Assembly (NCBI GenBank): GCA_049510975.1
Contig: JBEKYM010000009.1
Coordinates: 1-64,000, forward strand
Direction: 5' to 3'
Length of the DNA: 64,000 bases
Source: JAKACA01 sp049510975
GTDB taxonomy: Bacteria > Actinomycetota > Acidimicrobiia > Acidimicrobiales > Bog-793
Shown here piece after piece: positions 50,553-59,155 of the stretch; position 1 is the first letter of the stretch, and the number at the start of each line of letters is the position of its first letter. The notes beneath the pieces were generated by a model, which worked only from the letters and a program-made list of their open reading frames with translations, was not told the origin of the DNA and did not search any database. Position numbers and translations under genes: made by a program.

Positions 50553-52427
50553 ATGCGATCAGGACACGACCGACCGAGGCCTACGGGGCCAGAAGTCGAA
50601 CACCATTCGGCCGGAGTCACCCGAGGGCTCGGCGCTCGTTGGCGGCAGCGGCTCGCTGGGGTGGCGTTGGTTGCTGCGGTGATTTGCGTGAGCGCCGCGC
50701 CGGCGTCTGCCTCCATCAACGGCTCGATCTACAACAACGTCGCCGCGGTGAACGGCTACGGAAACGCTGTTCAGTTGAACTCGGTCTCGTGCCCGACGGT
50801 GACCTTCTGTGCTGCCGTGGACAGCTCCGGCGGCGCCAGCACGTTCGACGGCAAGCACTGGTCGCAGCCGACCCTCGTGAACACTGAGCTTCCGGGTTTC
50901 TTTGTCGGGCTCGTGTCGGTGTCCTGCACGGTCACGCCGAGTGATTTCTGCGCGGCGATCGACGATCGGGGCTACGCCGAGACCTACGACGGGGTTTCGT
51001 GGTCCCCGCCGGTACACATCGACTCGAACGGCGGCACGACCATGGTCTCGTGTGCGACGGCAAGTTTCTGCGAGGCTGTCGACAACTTCGGAGATGTCGT
51101 CACCTACGACGGCACCGGTTGGTCGAGTCCCGTGCAGATCGACTCGAGTGACGGCCTGCCGACGGTGTCATGTCCGTCGACGACCTACTGCGTCGCAGGT
51201 GATGACGACGGCACCGTCGTGACCTACAACGGCTCCAGCTGGTCGGCGCCGGACGCTATCGACACGACCGCGATTGTCGCTCTGTCGTGCGTGACCGTGC
51301 CGACGACGTTCTGTGCCGCCTCCGACGGTAAGCACGCCATCACCTACAACGGGACCGCGTGGTCCGCTCCGGTCGAGCTCCACGGCGGGATCTACCCCGT
51401 CCAGTCCATCTCCTGTGCGTCTGCGACCTACTGCGAAGCGGTGACGAGCTTCGATGCCACGACGTTCAACGGGACGAAGTGGTCCTCCGAGAAGAGCGTC
51501 CCGACCCTCGATGACCTCACGTCGGTCACGTGTCCGGCGGCGCGGGACTGCACGGCCGCCTTCGGCGACTACGTGACCACGCGCAAGGGGACCAAGTGGG
51601 CGTCCCCCGTTACTGTCGAGGGCGGCTCACTGTCTTCCGTCTCGTGTGCGACCTCGACGTTCTGCGGTTGGGTGACCGGTACGCAAGGCGGTACGTTCAA
51701 TCCGACAACGGGAAATTGGACGCCCTTCACGACGGTCGCGCCGGGCGATGACCTGGTGTCGATCTCATGCCCGACGAAGAAATTCTGCGTCGCCGTGGGA
51801 CCCTCCGTTGCCGTGACCTTCAACGGTTCCAAGTGGTCCCAACCCGTAGCGCTCCCACTGAGCACCGTGAGGGTCTCATGTACCAGCTCCACCTTCTGCG
51901 TCGCCATCGGCAGTTCCGGCGGAACCAGTGAAGTCGAGATGTGGAATGGCGTTACATGGACCGCGCAAAGCGTCGGCCCGAACGACGGGCTGGACGGCAT
52001 CTCCTGCACGTCGTCTTCGAGCCTCCTGTGCGTGGCCATCGACGGTGTCAACGTGTTCACCTACAGCGGGTCGACGTGGTCGTCGCCCGAGCCGATCACC
52101 ACGAACGGCGGTTACTCGTCCATCTCCTGCCCGACGACGACGTTCTGTATGACCACGAACGGCTCCACCACGATCAGCGGCAATCCGTCCACGGACACCT
52201 GGTCAGCGGCGATTCCTACCGGCATGCAAGCCGAGTCCGTCTTCTGCGAGACGATGTCGGGCTGCGCCGCAGTCGGGGCTCAGACCGAGACGTCGACCTA
52301 CGACGGCACGAGCTGGGCGACCCCGAGCCAGCTCGACGACCCGGCCTTCTCACTCGGGTCGGTGTCCTGCTGGGCTTCGAACGACTGCGTCACCGTCGGT
52401 GATCAAGGAAAGGCCTACTGGTCCTGA
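50553..52427 (+). CDS. secreted protein of 14 SC-type repeats
   Basis: 624 residues from ATG 50553 (GGAGG 6-7 nt upstream). A signal peptide (LAGVALVAAVICVSAAPASA, cleavage near residue 55) is followed by 14 repeats of about 35-45 residues. Each has VSC-P-x-TxFC-xAVD, then TYDG-x-xWSxP. The two Cys of each unit probably form a disulfide. The repeat size and the W/D/G pattern fit a beta-propeller or similar closed beta fold. The last unit is cut short. It should be extracellular, at the cell surface. No catalytic motif is seen; binding or adhesion is inferred. Confidence 0.85.
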   Translation: MRSGHDRPRPTGPEVEHHSAGVTRGLGARWRQRLAGVALVAAVICVSAAPASASINGSIYNNVAAVNGYGNAVQLNSVSCPTVTFCAAVDSSGGASTFDGKHWSQPTLVNTELPGFFVGLVSVSCTVTPSDFCAAIDDRGYAETYDGVSWSPPVHIDSNGGTTMVSCATASFCEAVDNFGDVVTYDGTGWSSPVQIDSSDGLPTVSCPSTTYCVAGDDDGTVVTYNGSSWSAPDAIDTTAIVALSCVTVPTTFCAASDGKHAITYNGTAWSAPVELHGGIYPVQSISCASATYCEAVTSFDATTFNGTKWSSEKSVPTLDDLTSVTCPAARDCTAAFGDYVTTRKGTKWASPVTVEGGSLSSVSCATSTFCGWVTGTQGGTFNPTTGNWTPFTTVAPGDDLVSISCPTKKFCVAVGPSVAVTFNGSKWSQPVALPLSTVRVSCTSSTFCVAIGSSGGTSEVEMWNGVTWTAQSVGPNDGLDGISCTSSSSLLCVAIDGVNVFTYSGSTWSSPEPITTNGGYSSISCPTTTFCMTTNGSTTISGNPSTDTWSAAIPTGMQAESVFCETMSGCAAVGAQTETSTYDGTSWATPSQLDDPAFSLGSVSCWASNDCVTVGDQGKAYWS

Positions 52428-52539
52428 CGACGCTCACGAGCGCGGCCGTTACGGCGATGACAGCCGCAGCGGCCGGCGACCGACATCTCCAGCCGGCCTG
52501 GCCTCCGCAGAAGGTCAGGCCGCTGGCGACGACGTCGTC

Positions 52540-52545
52540 TAATCT
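52540..52545 (+). promoter_or_regulatory. -10 element TAATCT before the propeller-membrane gene
   Basis: TAATCT lies 8 nt before ATG 52554; there is no Shine-Dalgarno sequence, as at the other leaderless starts. Confidence 0.4.
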
Positions 52546-52553
52546 CGCCCGCC

Positions 52554-54986
52554 ATGGGGGAGTCTGCCGGGGGAGGCGCCGACCCGCCTCGAGCGGGCAC
52601 GCGTCTCGTCCGGCGCGCCGTCATCCCGATGGTTGCACTGCTGTCGGTGACCCTCGCCCTCGGTTCGGGGCTCGCCGCCGCCGCACCGCCGAGCCCGCCG
52701 CCGCCGGTCCCGATCGCCAACGCAACCGTGCCCGCCAAGGGCTTGTTCTCCTTGCACACGGTGCTCCTGCCAACCGGCGTCCAGGCAAGGTGCATGGCAG
52801 CTGCCCCGGACGGCACGCTCTGGGCGCTCGACAACGCAAACCCCTTCGCCGTCATCGAAGTACCGCCGGCAGGTCGCCCCCGCCTGTTCGATCTCCCCGG
52901 CACGCTGCCGTCCCTGCCGAACGCCCAGTGTCTGGTGGTCGGGCCGGACGGCAACGTCTGGTTCGCCGATCCGACGGCCCAGCCGACGGCCAAGGAGGCA
53001 CCGTTTGCTGCGATCGCTCGTTTCGACCCGTCCACCCGCCGCACCGCCTTCTACCGAGTTCCGGGCGCCGCCGCGGACCCGCAAGTGCTCGCCAGCGGGG
53101 ACGGAGTGGTCCTGTTCCTCGATCAGAAACTGAACCGCATCGGCGAGGTCGATGCCAACGGGACCGTGCGCGAGCTCCCCCAGAACGACCTTCTCGCGCT
53201 GTACGACGTCTTGCCCCTCGCCGGAGGCGACCTGTGGGTGAGCGGAACTGACAGCGCCGGCGCCGTCCTCCTCGAGCTGTCCCCAACGGGTGCCGTGATT
53301 CACCGCGTCGTGGCCCTCGGCGGCACCGAGGCCCTCGTCCTCGGGTCCGACGGACGCCTGTTCTTCTCCTGGAGCGGCGGAATCGGAGAGCTCACCGCCA
53401 GCTTGACGCCCGTCAATCTCGCCGGCAACGCCGCCGACTTTCCGGCCTGGGTGGCAGCGGACGCCGAGGGTCGGATCTGGTTCGAGAGCTCCTACTTCGG
53501 CTGCCTCTCCAGCGAGCTCGGCTACTACCAAGTCCTGCCGAGAAAAGCGGTCTCTTTCCACTCGACGGGCTGTGCGGACGACGTCGTGGACGGCCCGCTC
53601 GGGATCGCCTACACCACCCAGCAGTCGTGGATCTACGAAGTGCAGGGGACTGCGGGGCCCCGGCCGCCCACCGCCACGGTCACCACCCGCGTGTCCTCGA
53701 TCTCGCGCTTCCTCCCGACCCTCTCGCAGGCGTTCTCGCCGGCTTCTTCGGTGATCGTGAGCGCCTCGATCGCAGCAGGGCTCGGAATCTTCCTGGTGTT
53801 CCCCTCGCAGCTGTTCAACAGCACCTATCAGGAGAACTATGCCGACATCTCCGAATGGTGGAAGCGCCGCCTGCGACCGGTCACCAAGCGCATCGGCCGT
53901 CGCGCCGACCGTCCCGGCCGAGCGACCGACGACCGACGCGTGTTCGCCGCCGTCATCTTGCTCGGGTCGTTGCTGGCGAGCCTCAACGACCCGACGTTCG
54001 GCTCGACCGCTTGGTCCCTCGTCACGTTCCTCGCCGTCGTGCTGTCCGTCGTCGCCGGCGTGTCGCTGCCGGCTGTCGTCGCCGGCCTGTATCACCAGAA
54101 GCGGCACGGGAGCGCCCCCCGGCGACTTCACACCATCCCGTCGGGCCTCGCCATCGCGGCGGGGTGTGTGCTCTTCAGCAGGCTGGCGGGGTTCGAGCCG
54201 GGCTACCTCTACGGCGTCGTGGCAGGTGTCGTGTTCACGCGGGAGCTGCCCGGGCGCGAGACCGGTCATGTCGCCGCGCTGCAAACGATCTCCAGTCTCC
54301 TCGTCTGTGTGATCGCCTGGCTGTGCTGGGCGCCGGTGAACCACGCGGCAGAACATCCCGGCTCCTTCTTCGGCCTCGTCCTGCTGGCGGACTTCCTGGC
54401 GGCGTTCTTCGTGAGCGGCGTCGTCGGCACGCTGATCTCCATGCTCCCGCTCCGACTCATGCCCGGCTATGCCGTCAAGCAATGGAGCACGGCAGTCTGG
54501 GCAGGCTGCTACGGCCTGTGCGCGTTCGTCATGATCCAGGTCCTCTTGCGGCCGAGCAGCCGCCCGGGCAGCCCCGGGCACACGCCGCTCGTCGCCACCG
54601 TGCTGCTCTTCGTTGTCGCCGGAGCGGCCTCGATCGCCTTCCACGAGCACTTCGAAGCAAAGAAACGCCGCCTCGCCGGCGAACCACCACCCCCATGGCA
54701 GGAACGTCTCCGCGGCTACCTGCGGCGGCCCGCCGGCTTGCAGCAGGTCACCGCTGGGGTGGCCGCCGCCGAGTCGCCGGCTGCGAGCACCGGAGCGGGT
54801 GCCCCCGGGTCCCCGGCGGCGAGCAGCGGAGCCGGTGTCGCCGCGGCGCCCGCGGCTCCCACCGAGGCGGGTCTTGCCGAGTCGCCGGTGGGGAGCACGC
54901 AGGCGACGGTCGTCGACAGCTCAAGCGGGGTCGTAGCCGTCGACGAAGTAGACGCGCCCGGAGGAGGTGGCCTGCCGCACCGCTAG
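52554..54986 (+). CDS. extracytoplasmic beta-propeller fused to polytopic membrane domain
   Basis: 810 residues. A signal helix (22-44) is followed by a ~350-residue NHL/virginiamycin-lyase-like propeller with repeats such as APDGTLWALDN, GPDGNVWFAD and DAEGRIWFES. From about 400 there are seven or eight membrane helices, with the conserved-looking PSQLFNSTYQENY after the first. The C-terminal ~100 residues are an Ala/Pro/Ser/Gly-rich tail with SPAAS-type repeats. It may couple an outside ligand to a membrane event; no enzyme motif is seen. The last ~22 residues are encoded antisense to a DUF1330 remnant. Confidence 0.78.
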   Translation: MGESAGGGADPPRAGTRLVRRAVIPMVALLSVTLALGSGLAAAAPPSPPPPVPIANATVPAKGLFSLHTVLLPTGVQARCMAAAPDGTLWALDNANPFAVIEVPPAGRPRLFDLPGTLPSLPNAQCLVVGPDGNVWFADPTAQPTAKEAPFAAIARFDPSTRRTAFYRVPGAAADPQVLASGDGVVLFLDQKLNRIGEVDANGTVRELPQNDLLALYDVLPLAGGDLWVSGTDSAGAVLLELSPTGAVIHRVVALGGTEALVLGSDGRLFFSWSGGIGELTASLTPVNLAGNAADFPAWVAADAEGRIWFESSYFGCLSSELGYYQVLPRKAVSFHSTGCADDVVDGPLGIAYTTQQSWIYEVQGTAGPRPPTATVTTRVSSISRFLPTLSQAFSPASSVIVSASIAAGLGIFLVFPSQLFNSTYQENYADISEWWKRRLRPVTKRIGRRADRPGRATDDRRVFAAVILLGSLLASLNDPTFGSTAWSLVTFLAVVLSVVAGVSLPAVVAGLYHQKRHGSAPRRLHTIPSGLAIAAGCVLFSRLAGFEPGYLYGVVAGVVFTRELPGRETGHVAALQTISSLLVCVIAWLCWAPVNHAAEHPGSFFGLVLLADFLAAFFVSGVVGTLISMLPLRLMPGYAVKQWSTAVWAGCYGLCAFVMIQVLLRPSSRPGSPGHTPLVATVLLFVVAGAASIAFHEHFEAKKRRLAGEPPPPWQERLRGYLRRPAGLQQVTAGVAAAESPAASTGAGAPGSPAASSGAGVAAAPAAPTEAGLAESPVGSTQATVVDSSSGVVAVDEVDAPGGGGLPHR

Positions 54987-55064
54987 GGCCACCTGGTAGT
55001 CAGCCGAGTCGTACCAAGCGCGAGCGGCAGCAAGATCCGGGAATTCGAGTACGACGACGCGCCC
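54921..55064 (-). pseudogene. C-terminal fragment of a DUF1330 protein
   Basis: 47 residues, GRVVVLEFPDLAAARAWYDS through to FVDGYDPA, match the second half of DUF1330 proteins (normally ~95 residues). The first half, with the expected MxAYxxxxVxVxDxxxY strand, is not found in any frame upstream. It lies tail to tail over the end of the propeller-membrane gene (66-bp overlap). Probably a truncated relic. Confidence 0.6.
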
Positions 55065-55166
55065 CGCCGGCGGGGGTCGGCGGCGACCCGCGGTCGGACC
55101 GCCAGCTTTGCATGCCAAGCGGTCCTCGGGTGCCCCTGCCGCGCTGGCGCGAGGTGACCCCGCAGG

Positions 55167-55172
55167 TACGCT
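55167..55172 (+). promoter_or_regulatory. -10 element TACGCT for the small membrane protein
   Basis: TACGCT ends 6 nt before GTG 55179, supporting that start and a leaderless mRNA. Confidence 0.4.
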
Positions 55173-55178
55173 GAGCTG

Positions 55179-55655
55179 GTGGCGAGGGCGAGCGCGGTGA
55201 GCGACAGCAGGCCACCGGCGGCGACGCCGGCGGCGCCGACCCTGGGGGGTTCGAGGCGTCTCGGTCGGGTCGACGTCGCCCTCTCGGCCCTCGTGATACT
55301 CGCTCTGGCGGTGCCGACGATGGCCGTGGAGGAAGACTGGCACGGCCGTCCGATGATCGACCAACCCTCCCACCTGTGGATCGTGGCGGCCGGTATCGTC
55401 GTGGTCGGTTTTCTCGGAGGGGGTTTCTTGGCCGGCTATCGGCGGCCCGCCGCTGCGATCGCCCATGCCGCTGCGGCCGCGGCTGTGGCTGCCGGTGTGC
55501 TGATCATGGCGGCCCTGGCTCGTCGGTTCCTCGTCGTCCACGAGGGCGTGCCGACAGCAATCGTGGAGCTCTGGTGCAGTGGCCTTGCCGCCGGCATGGT
55601 GTGCAGCGTCTTGTCGTCCGGGCTCGGCCGGCGCTTCGCACGACCTCGTCGCTGA
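55179..55655 (+). CDS. small four-helix membrane protein, unknown function
   Basis: 158 residues from GTG 55179 (GTG 55197 is possible). After a Ser/Ala/Pro-rich N-terminus, hydrophobic helices are at about 34-49, 67-86, 90-110 and 124-147, separated by short charged loops. The family is not recognised. A -10-like TACGCT ends 6 nt before the start. It converges on the exopolysaccharide genes with a 47-bp gap. Confidence 0.65.
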   Translation: MARASAVSDSRPPAATPAAPTLGGSRRLGRVDVALSALVILALAVPTMAVEEDWHGRPMIDQPSHLWIVAAGIVVVGFLGGGFLAGYRRPAAAIAHAAAAAAVAAGVLIMAALARRFLVVHEGVPTAIVELWCSGLAAGMVCSVLSSGLGRRFARPRR

Positions 55656-55702
55656 GCCGGTCGCTCGGAATGCCGGCGCCGGAGGGCCGGGCGGTCCGAT
55701 CC

Positions 55703-56629
55703 TTAGGTGACCTGCGGCGGCCCGGGTGGAACCAGCCGGCGCGAGCGAGTCAAGGTCCGAAACGCCGCACGGCTCGTCGCACGGCCGGCGAGGGCTCGGA
55801 GACCTTCGTTCAAGGTCACCGCCGCACGGAAGGCAGCCGTGTGCACGGGGGAGTGGCGGCGCTCGAAGAGGCGGACGCGATTGACGGTGAGCGCGGTCCA
55901 GAGCATCGGGCTCTCGCCCGACTCCCCGCCGATGTGCACCGCCCGCGCCTCGGGAACGTAACGCACCGTGAAGCCGGCGTCTCTGGCTCGTAGGCAGTAG
56001 TCGGTCTCTTCGGAGTAGAGCCACATCGTCTCGTCCCAGCGGCCGAGCCGGGCGGCGCATTGGCGCGAGATCGCCAGGATGGCGCCCGATGCCCAGTCGA
56101 CGTCCCCCGCTTGGCCGTAAGGCCCGGGAGCCGTCACGGTCTCGCCGAAGGGTGCCCAGCGACCTGCCCGGTCGCCGCCGACGACCGCCTCGCCGAGGGC
56201 TCGCAGGACAGTCGGATCCCGGCGCAAGCTGTACGTGAGGGCGCCGTGGCTGTCGCGTAGCTGCGGCACGGCGATCCCGACGCGCCCTTGGCCGAGGACG
56301 CTCAGCAGACGTTCGCCGGCGGCTGGCTCGAGGATGACGTCCGGGTTGGCAACGAGGAGGTGCGTGCCCGGTTCGGCTGCATCGACGGCGGCGTTGATGC
56401 CGGCGGCATATCCGGCGTTCCAGCCGAGCTGCACGTACGTGGCACCGGGCAGGATGGCGCGAGCGATCTCGACGGTGTCGTCGTTGGAGGCGTTGTCGGC
56501 GAGCACGAGCCGCCAGTTGAGGGTGCCCAGAGCTGCAGGGAGGGACTCGAGGAAGTCGCCGATGACGGCTCGGCTGTTCCAGGTGACCGTGACGACCGTG
56601 ACGTCGATGGGGTCGGTCTCAGGAGCCAT
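55703..56629 (-). CDS. family 2 glycosyltransferase (rhamnosyltransferase-like)
   Basis: 308 residues from ATG 56629, which overlaps the end of the polymerase gene. The GT-A nucleotide-sugar fold is clear: VTVVTVTWNSRAVIGDFL (about 10-27), LADNASNDDTVE, GWNAGYAAGINAAV, LLVANPDVIL (DxD-like), then DVDWASGAILAISR and WLYSEETDYCLRARDAGF. This is the WbbL/rhamnosyltransferase subgroup of GT2. It adds a sugar during cell-surface polysaccharide assembly on the cytoplasmic side. It is the last gene of a three-gene minus-strand operon. Confidence 0.92.
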   Translation of the reverse strand: MAPETDPIDVTVVTVTWNSRAVIGDFLESLPAALGTLNWRLVLADNASNDDTVEIARAILPGATYVQLGWNAGYAAGINAAVDAAEPGTHLLVANPDVILEPAAGERLLSVLGQGRVGIAVPQLRDSHGALTYSLRRDPTVLRALGEAVVGGDRAGRWAPFGETVTAPGPYGQAGDVDWASGAILAISRQCAARLGRWDETMWLYSEETDYCLRARDAGFTVRYVPEARAVHIGGESGESPMLWTALTVNRVRLFERRHSPVHTAAFRAAVTLNEGLRALAGRATSRAAFRTLTRSRRLVPPGPPQVT

Positions 56630-58097
56630 GAGCCACCGAGGCCACAAGCGTGGCCTCGAGGGGGGGGAGCTCGCCCTCGTGTTGCGCGAGCCGCCAGAGC
56701 GCTCCCGTCATGCCGAGGAGGATGAACATCAGCCCCGAGACGGTGGAGAAGCTGAAGACGTCGAAGACGTAGAAGCCGAAGGCAAGCGCGAGCGAGGAGC
56801 CGGCGAGCCCGAGGGCGAGCTCTCGGGTGGACGGATCGCGGCTGCGCCGGCGGGCGCCGAGGGCGGTGAAGAAGAAGATGAGCAGCAACAAGATGAGGCA
56901 GGCGAGCCCGAAGACTCCGGTCTCGATCAGGGATCCGAGGTACTGGTTGTCGAGGGACGCCACGGGCTGCCCCGGTGGCGTGAACTCCGACGGGATGAAG
57001 GTGCCAAAGCCGCGCCCGAAGAAGATCGACTGGCGCACGAGGAAACCGGATCTGGCGAGGTCCTGCTCGCGGTGCGTCACGCTCGAGTCGCCGGCGGCGT
57101 GGCTGAACAGGCCGAGGATCGTCCCGACGAAGCCCGGTTTGGCCATGCGCAGGGCGAGCGCGAAGAGGCCGACGGCCAGGAGCGCCTCGATCCGCTCGCG
57201 AGCGTTCCAGCCGACGAACATCACGACGAACACGATGGCGGCGCCAACGAAGCCGGTGCGGGCGAGCGACATCGGCAAGGCAAGGGAGATGAGGAACACA
57301 TACAGCCAGGCGCGGCCCCGCTTGCCCTCCGGTGCGTACTTGGCGTAGTGCACGGCAATCGGCAGCGCACAGGCGAGCACGAGACCGAATTCGATCGGGC
57401 TCCCCGTAGTCGCCTGAACGCGTCGGAGTCCGTCGCGGCTCGTGATGGGCGGAGGGATGGAGGCGGTCGAGAACCCGGGGAGGTGGTTGTAGATGTTGGC
57501 GACCGGTGTCGATCCCGTGAGGAACTGATAGATGCCCATGGTGGCGAGCATCGAGATCCAGAAGGTCAAGCGGCGGCCGAGCACATCGAGACGCTCGCGG
57601 GTGTCGACGCCGTCGGCGATGAGCAGGGCGATGCCGGCGAGACCGAGGATTTCGAGGATTCCCCGATTGGCGCCGGAGATCTCGACGGCAGGGATCTGGC
57701 GGCTGAAGGCCGAGGCGAAGCTCAGGACGATGGCGCCGCTGAAGATGTAGATGCCGATACGGATGGGCTGGCGACCGATGGCGATCGGTTGACCGGGCAC
57801 GAGGCGGCTCACCAGCCACCACGCCAATGCCGCCATGCCGATGATCGTCGTCGGACTACCGGCTGCTCCGAGGTCGCGGATGGTCAGGTACGAAGGCACG
57901 ATGACCATGAAGACGATGTAGATGGAGGCCACCGTCGTGACGTCGCGCTCGCTGAGAGCGAACAGGACGGCGACGAGCCCGCACGCAAGCAACCCTGCAG
58001 CCAGGTAGGCGCCTTTCTGACCGGCCAGCAGGAGCAGACCGGCCAGCACCAGGGGCAACAGGAGTTGCAGCGCCGGATGCCGGCGCAACCGTTTCAA
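56619..58097 (-). CDS. O-antigen ligase/Wzy-like polymerase
   Basis: 492 residues with about twelve membrane helices. A large extracytoplasmic loop contains REQDLARSGFLVRQSIFFGRGFGTFIPSEF and DNQYLGSLIETGVFGL, the Wzy_C/WaaL pattern with Arg/His residues. It would polymerise or ligate lipid-linked glycan repeats on the outer face of the membrane. Its neighbours are a Wzz-like chain-length protein upstream (24-bp gap) and a GT2 downstream (overlap), which together suggest a capsule or exopolysaccharide made by the Wzy route. Confidence 0.88.
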   Translation of the reverse strand: MKRLRRHPALQLLLPLVLAGLLLLAGQKGAYLAAGLLACGLVAVLFALSERDVTTVASIYIVFMVIVPSYLTIRDLGAAGSPTTIIGMAALAWWLVSRLVPGQPIAIGRQPIRIGIYIFSGAIVLSFASAFSRQIPAVEISGANRGILEILGLAGIALLIADGVDTRERLDVLGRRLTFWISMLATMGIYQFLTGSTPVANIYNHLPGFSTASIPPPITSRDGLRRVQATTGSPIEFGLVLACALPIAVHYAKYAPEGKRGRAWLYVFLISLALPMSLARTGFVGAAIVFVVMFVGWNARERIEALLAVGLFALALRMAKPGFVGTILGLFSHAAGDSSVTHREQDLARSGFLVRQSIFFGRGFGTFIPSEFTPPGQPVASLDNQYLGSLIETGVFGLACLILLLLIFFFTALGARRRSRDPSTRELALGLAGSSLALAFGFYVFDVFSFSTVSGLMFILLGMTGALWRLAQHEGELPPLEATLVASVAHGS

Positions 58098-58121
58098 ATT
58101 TCACCGACCGGCACAGAGCCG

Positions 58122-58934
58122 CTAGCGATCCTGCGCCCGATGGGCAGGAGCGCTGGCACGCCGCGGGACGAGCGGGCGGGACGTGCGCTTCACGCGACCG
58201 CCGGTGGCGGCCAGCGCCTCCTCGTCCTCGACCCGTGCCTGCTCGAACCCATCGGCCGGCCGCAAGCGACTGACCTCTCGCTCGTACTCCTCGGCCTCTC
58301 GCGAGGAGGAGCGGCGCCTCATGATGGCGTCGAACATGAACGTCAAGGCGATGGCGAGAAAGACGAGCACGACGCCGGCGGCGACTGCGACGCGGAGGCG
58401 GCTCTTGTCATCCTTCGGAGCGTTGACCGGACGGGCCAGGTACTGCGTGGTGACGAAGGTCTTGGGGTTGACGCCCGTCAGTGCCTGGGCGCTCTGCACG
58501 TAGTTGATGGCGTCGGTCGACAGGATCTTGTCCTGGGCGATGGCCGTCGCCGGTGAGCTGGCAGTGACTTGGAGAATGAGCTCCGGCACGGCACCGGTCG
58601 GGTCCGTGCCCACGGTGTAGGTGCCCGTCACGCCCTCGCCCTGGAGCCGGTCAGAAGCCTGCTGGCTGCTGAGGGCATAGCTGACGATGGAAGCCACGGT
58701 GTTGAGGTTGCCGTAGCTGTCGTAGGGGCTCATCGACTTGCCGGACATCCCTGCGGTGGAGATCGACGGCGGCGCCAGCAGCAGCTCGGTGGTCGCCTGG
58801 TACTGCGGCTTGACAGCCTCGTAGGTCCCGGCGGTGAGAACGACCGCGAGGAGAGCTGCGACGCCGAAGAACTTCCACCGCCGGCCAAGCAACGCGAGTG
58901 ATTGCCAGAAATCCATAGTCGATTTTAAACCCAT
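58122..58934 (-). CDS. Wzz/YveK-like chain-length determinant
   Basis: 270 residues from ATG 58934 (ATG 58916 possible). A first membrane helix at about 22-41 (FFGVAALLAVVLTAGTYEAV), an extracytoplasmic helical section, and a second membrane helix at about 186-208 (VAVAAGVVLVFLAIALTFMFDAIM) give the Wzz topology. A charged cytoplasmic tail ends the protein without a tyrosine-kinase domain. It sets polysaccharide chain length with the Wzy-like protein downstream. Confidence 0.86.
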   Translation of the reverse strand: MGLKSTMDFWQSLALLGRRWKFFGVAALLAVVLTAGTYEAVKPQYQATTELLLAPPSISTAGMSGKSMSPYDSYGNLNTVASIVSYALSSQQASDRLQGEGVTGTYTVGTDPTGAVPELILQVTASSPATAIAQDKILSTDAINYVQSAQALTGVNPKTFVTTQYLARPVNAPKDDKSRLRVAVAAGVVLVFLAIALTFMFDAIMRRRSSSREAEEYEREVSRLRPADGFEQARVEDEEALAATGGRVKRTSRPLVPRRASAPAHRAQDR

Positions 58935-59155
58935 CCGCCTTCGTGCTTCGTCCGAGAGCACGGCGCTGCCCTCGCGACAACGACCCCTCAAGTTACCATC
59001 CCAGCGGAAGTCTCTGACCGCGGGCCGGGGCGGTCGGCAGGCGAAGCGCTGCGGGTCCGTGCGGTGGGGCTGGCTTCGAGCCGGTGCTGGGTCGTAGCGA
59101 AGGTCGGCGGTTCCATCTCCGTGGGGCAAACTGTTCTCGTGCCATCCCACCAGCG

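Noticed and set aside
50553..52427. Regular repeats considered as a CRISPR array.
   Set aside because: The repeats are protein-level, of variable length, inside one long coding frame, with no constant direct repeat or spacers and no cas genes.
56235..58556. A 773-codon charged open frame on the plus strand opposite the polymerase gene.
   Set aside because: It is the complement of a hydrophobic membrane protein, which gives a Glu/Asp/Gly-rich false protein.
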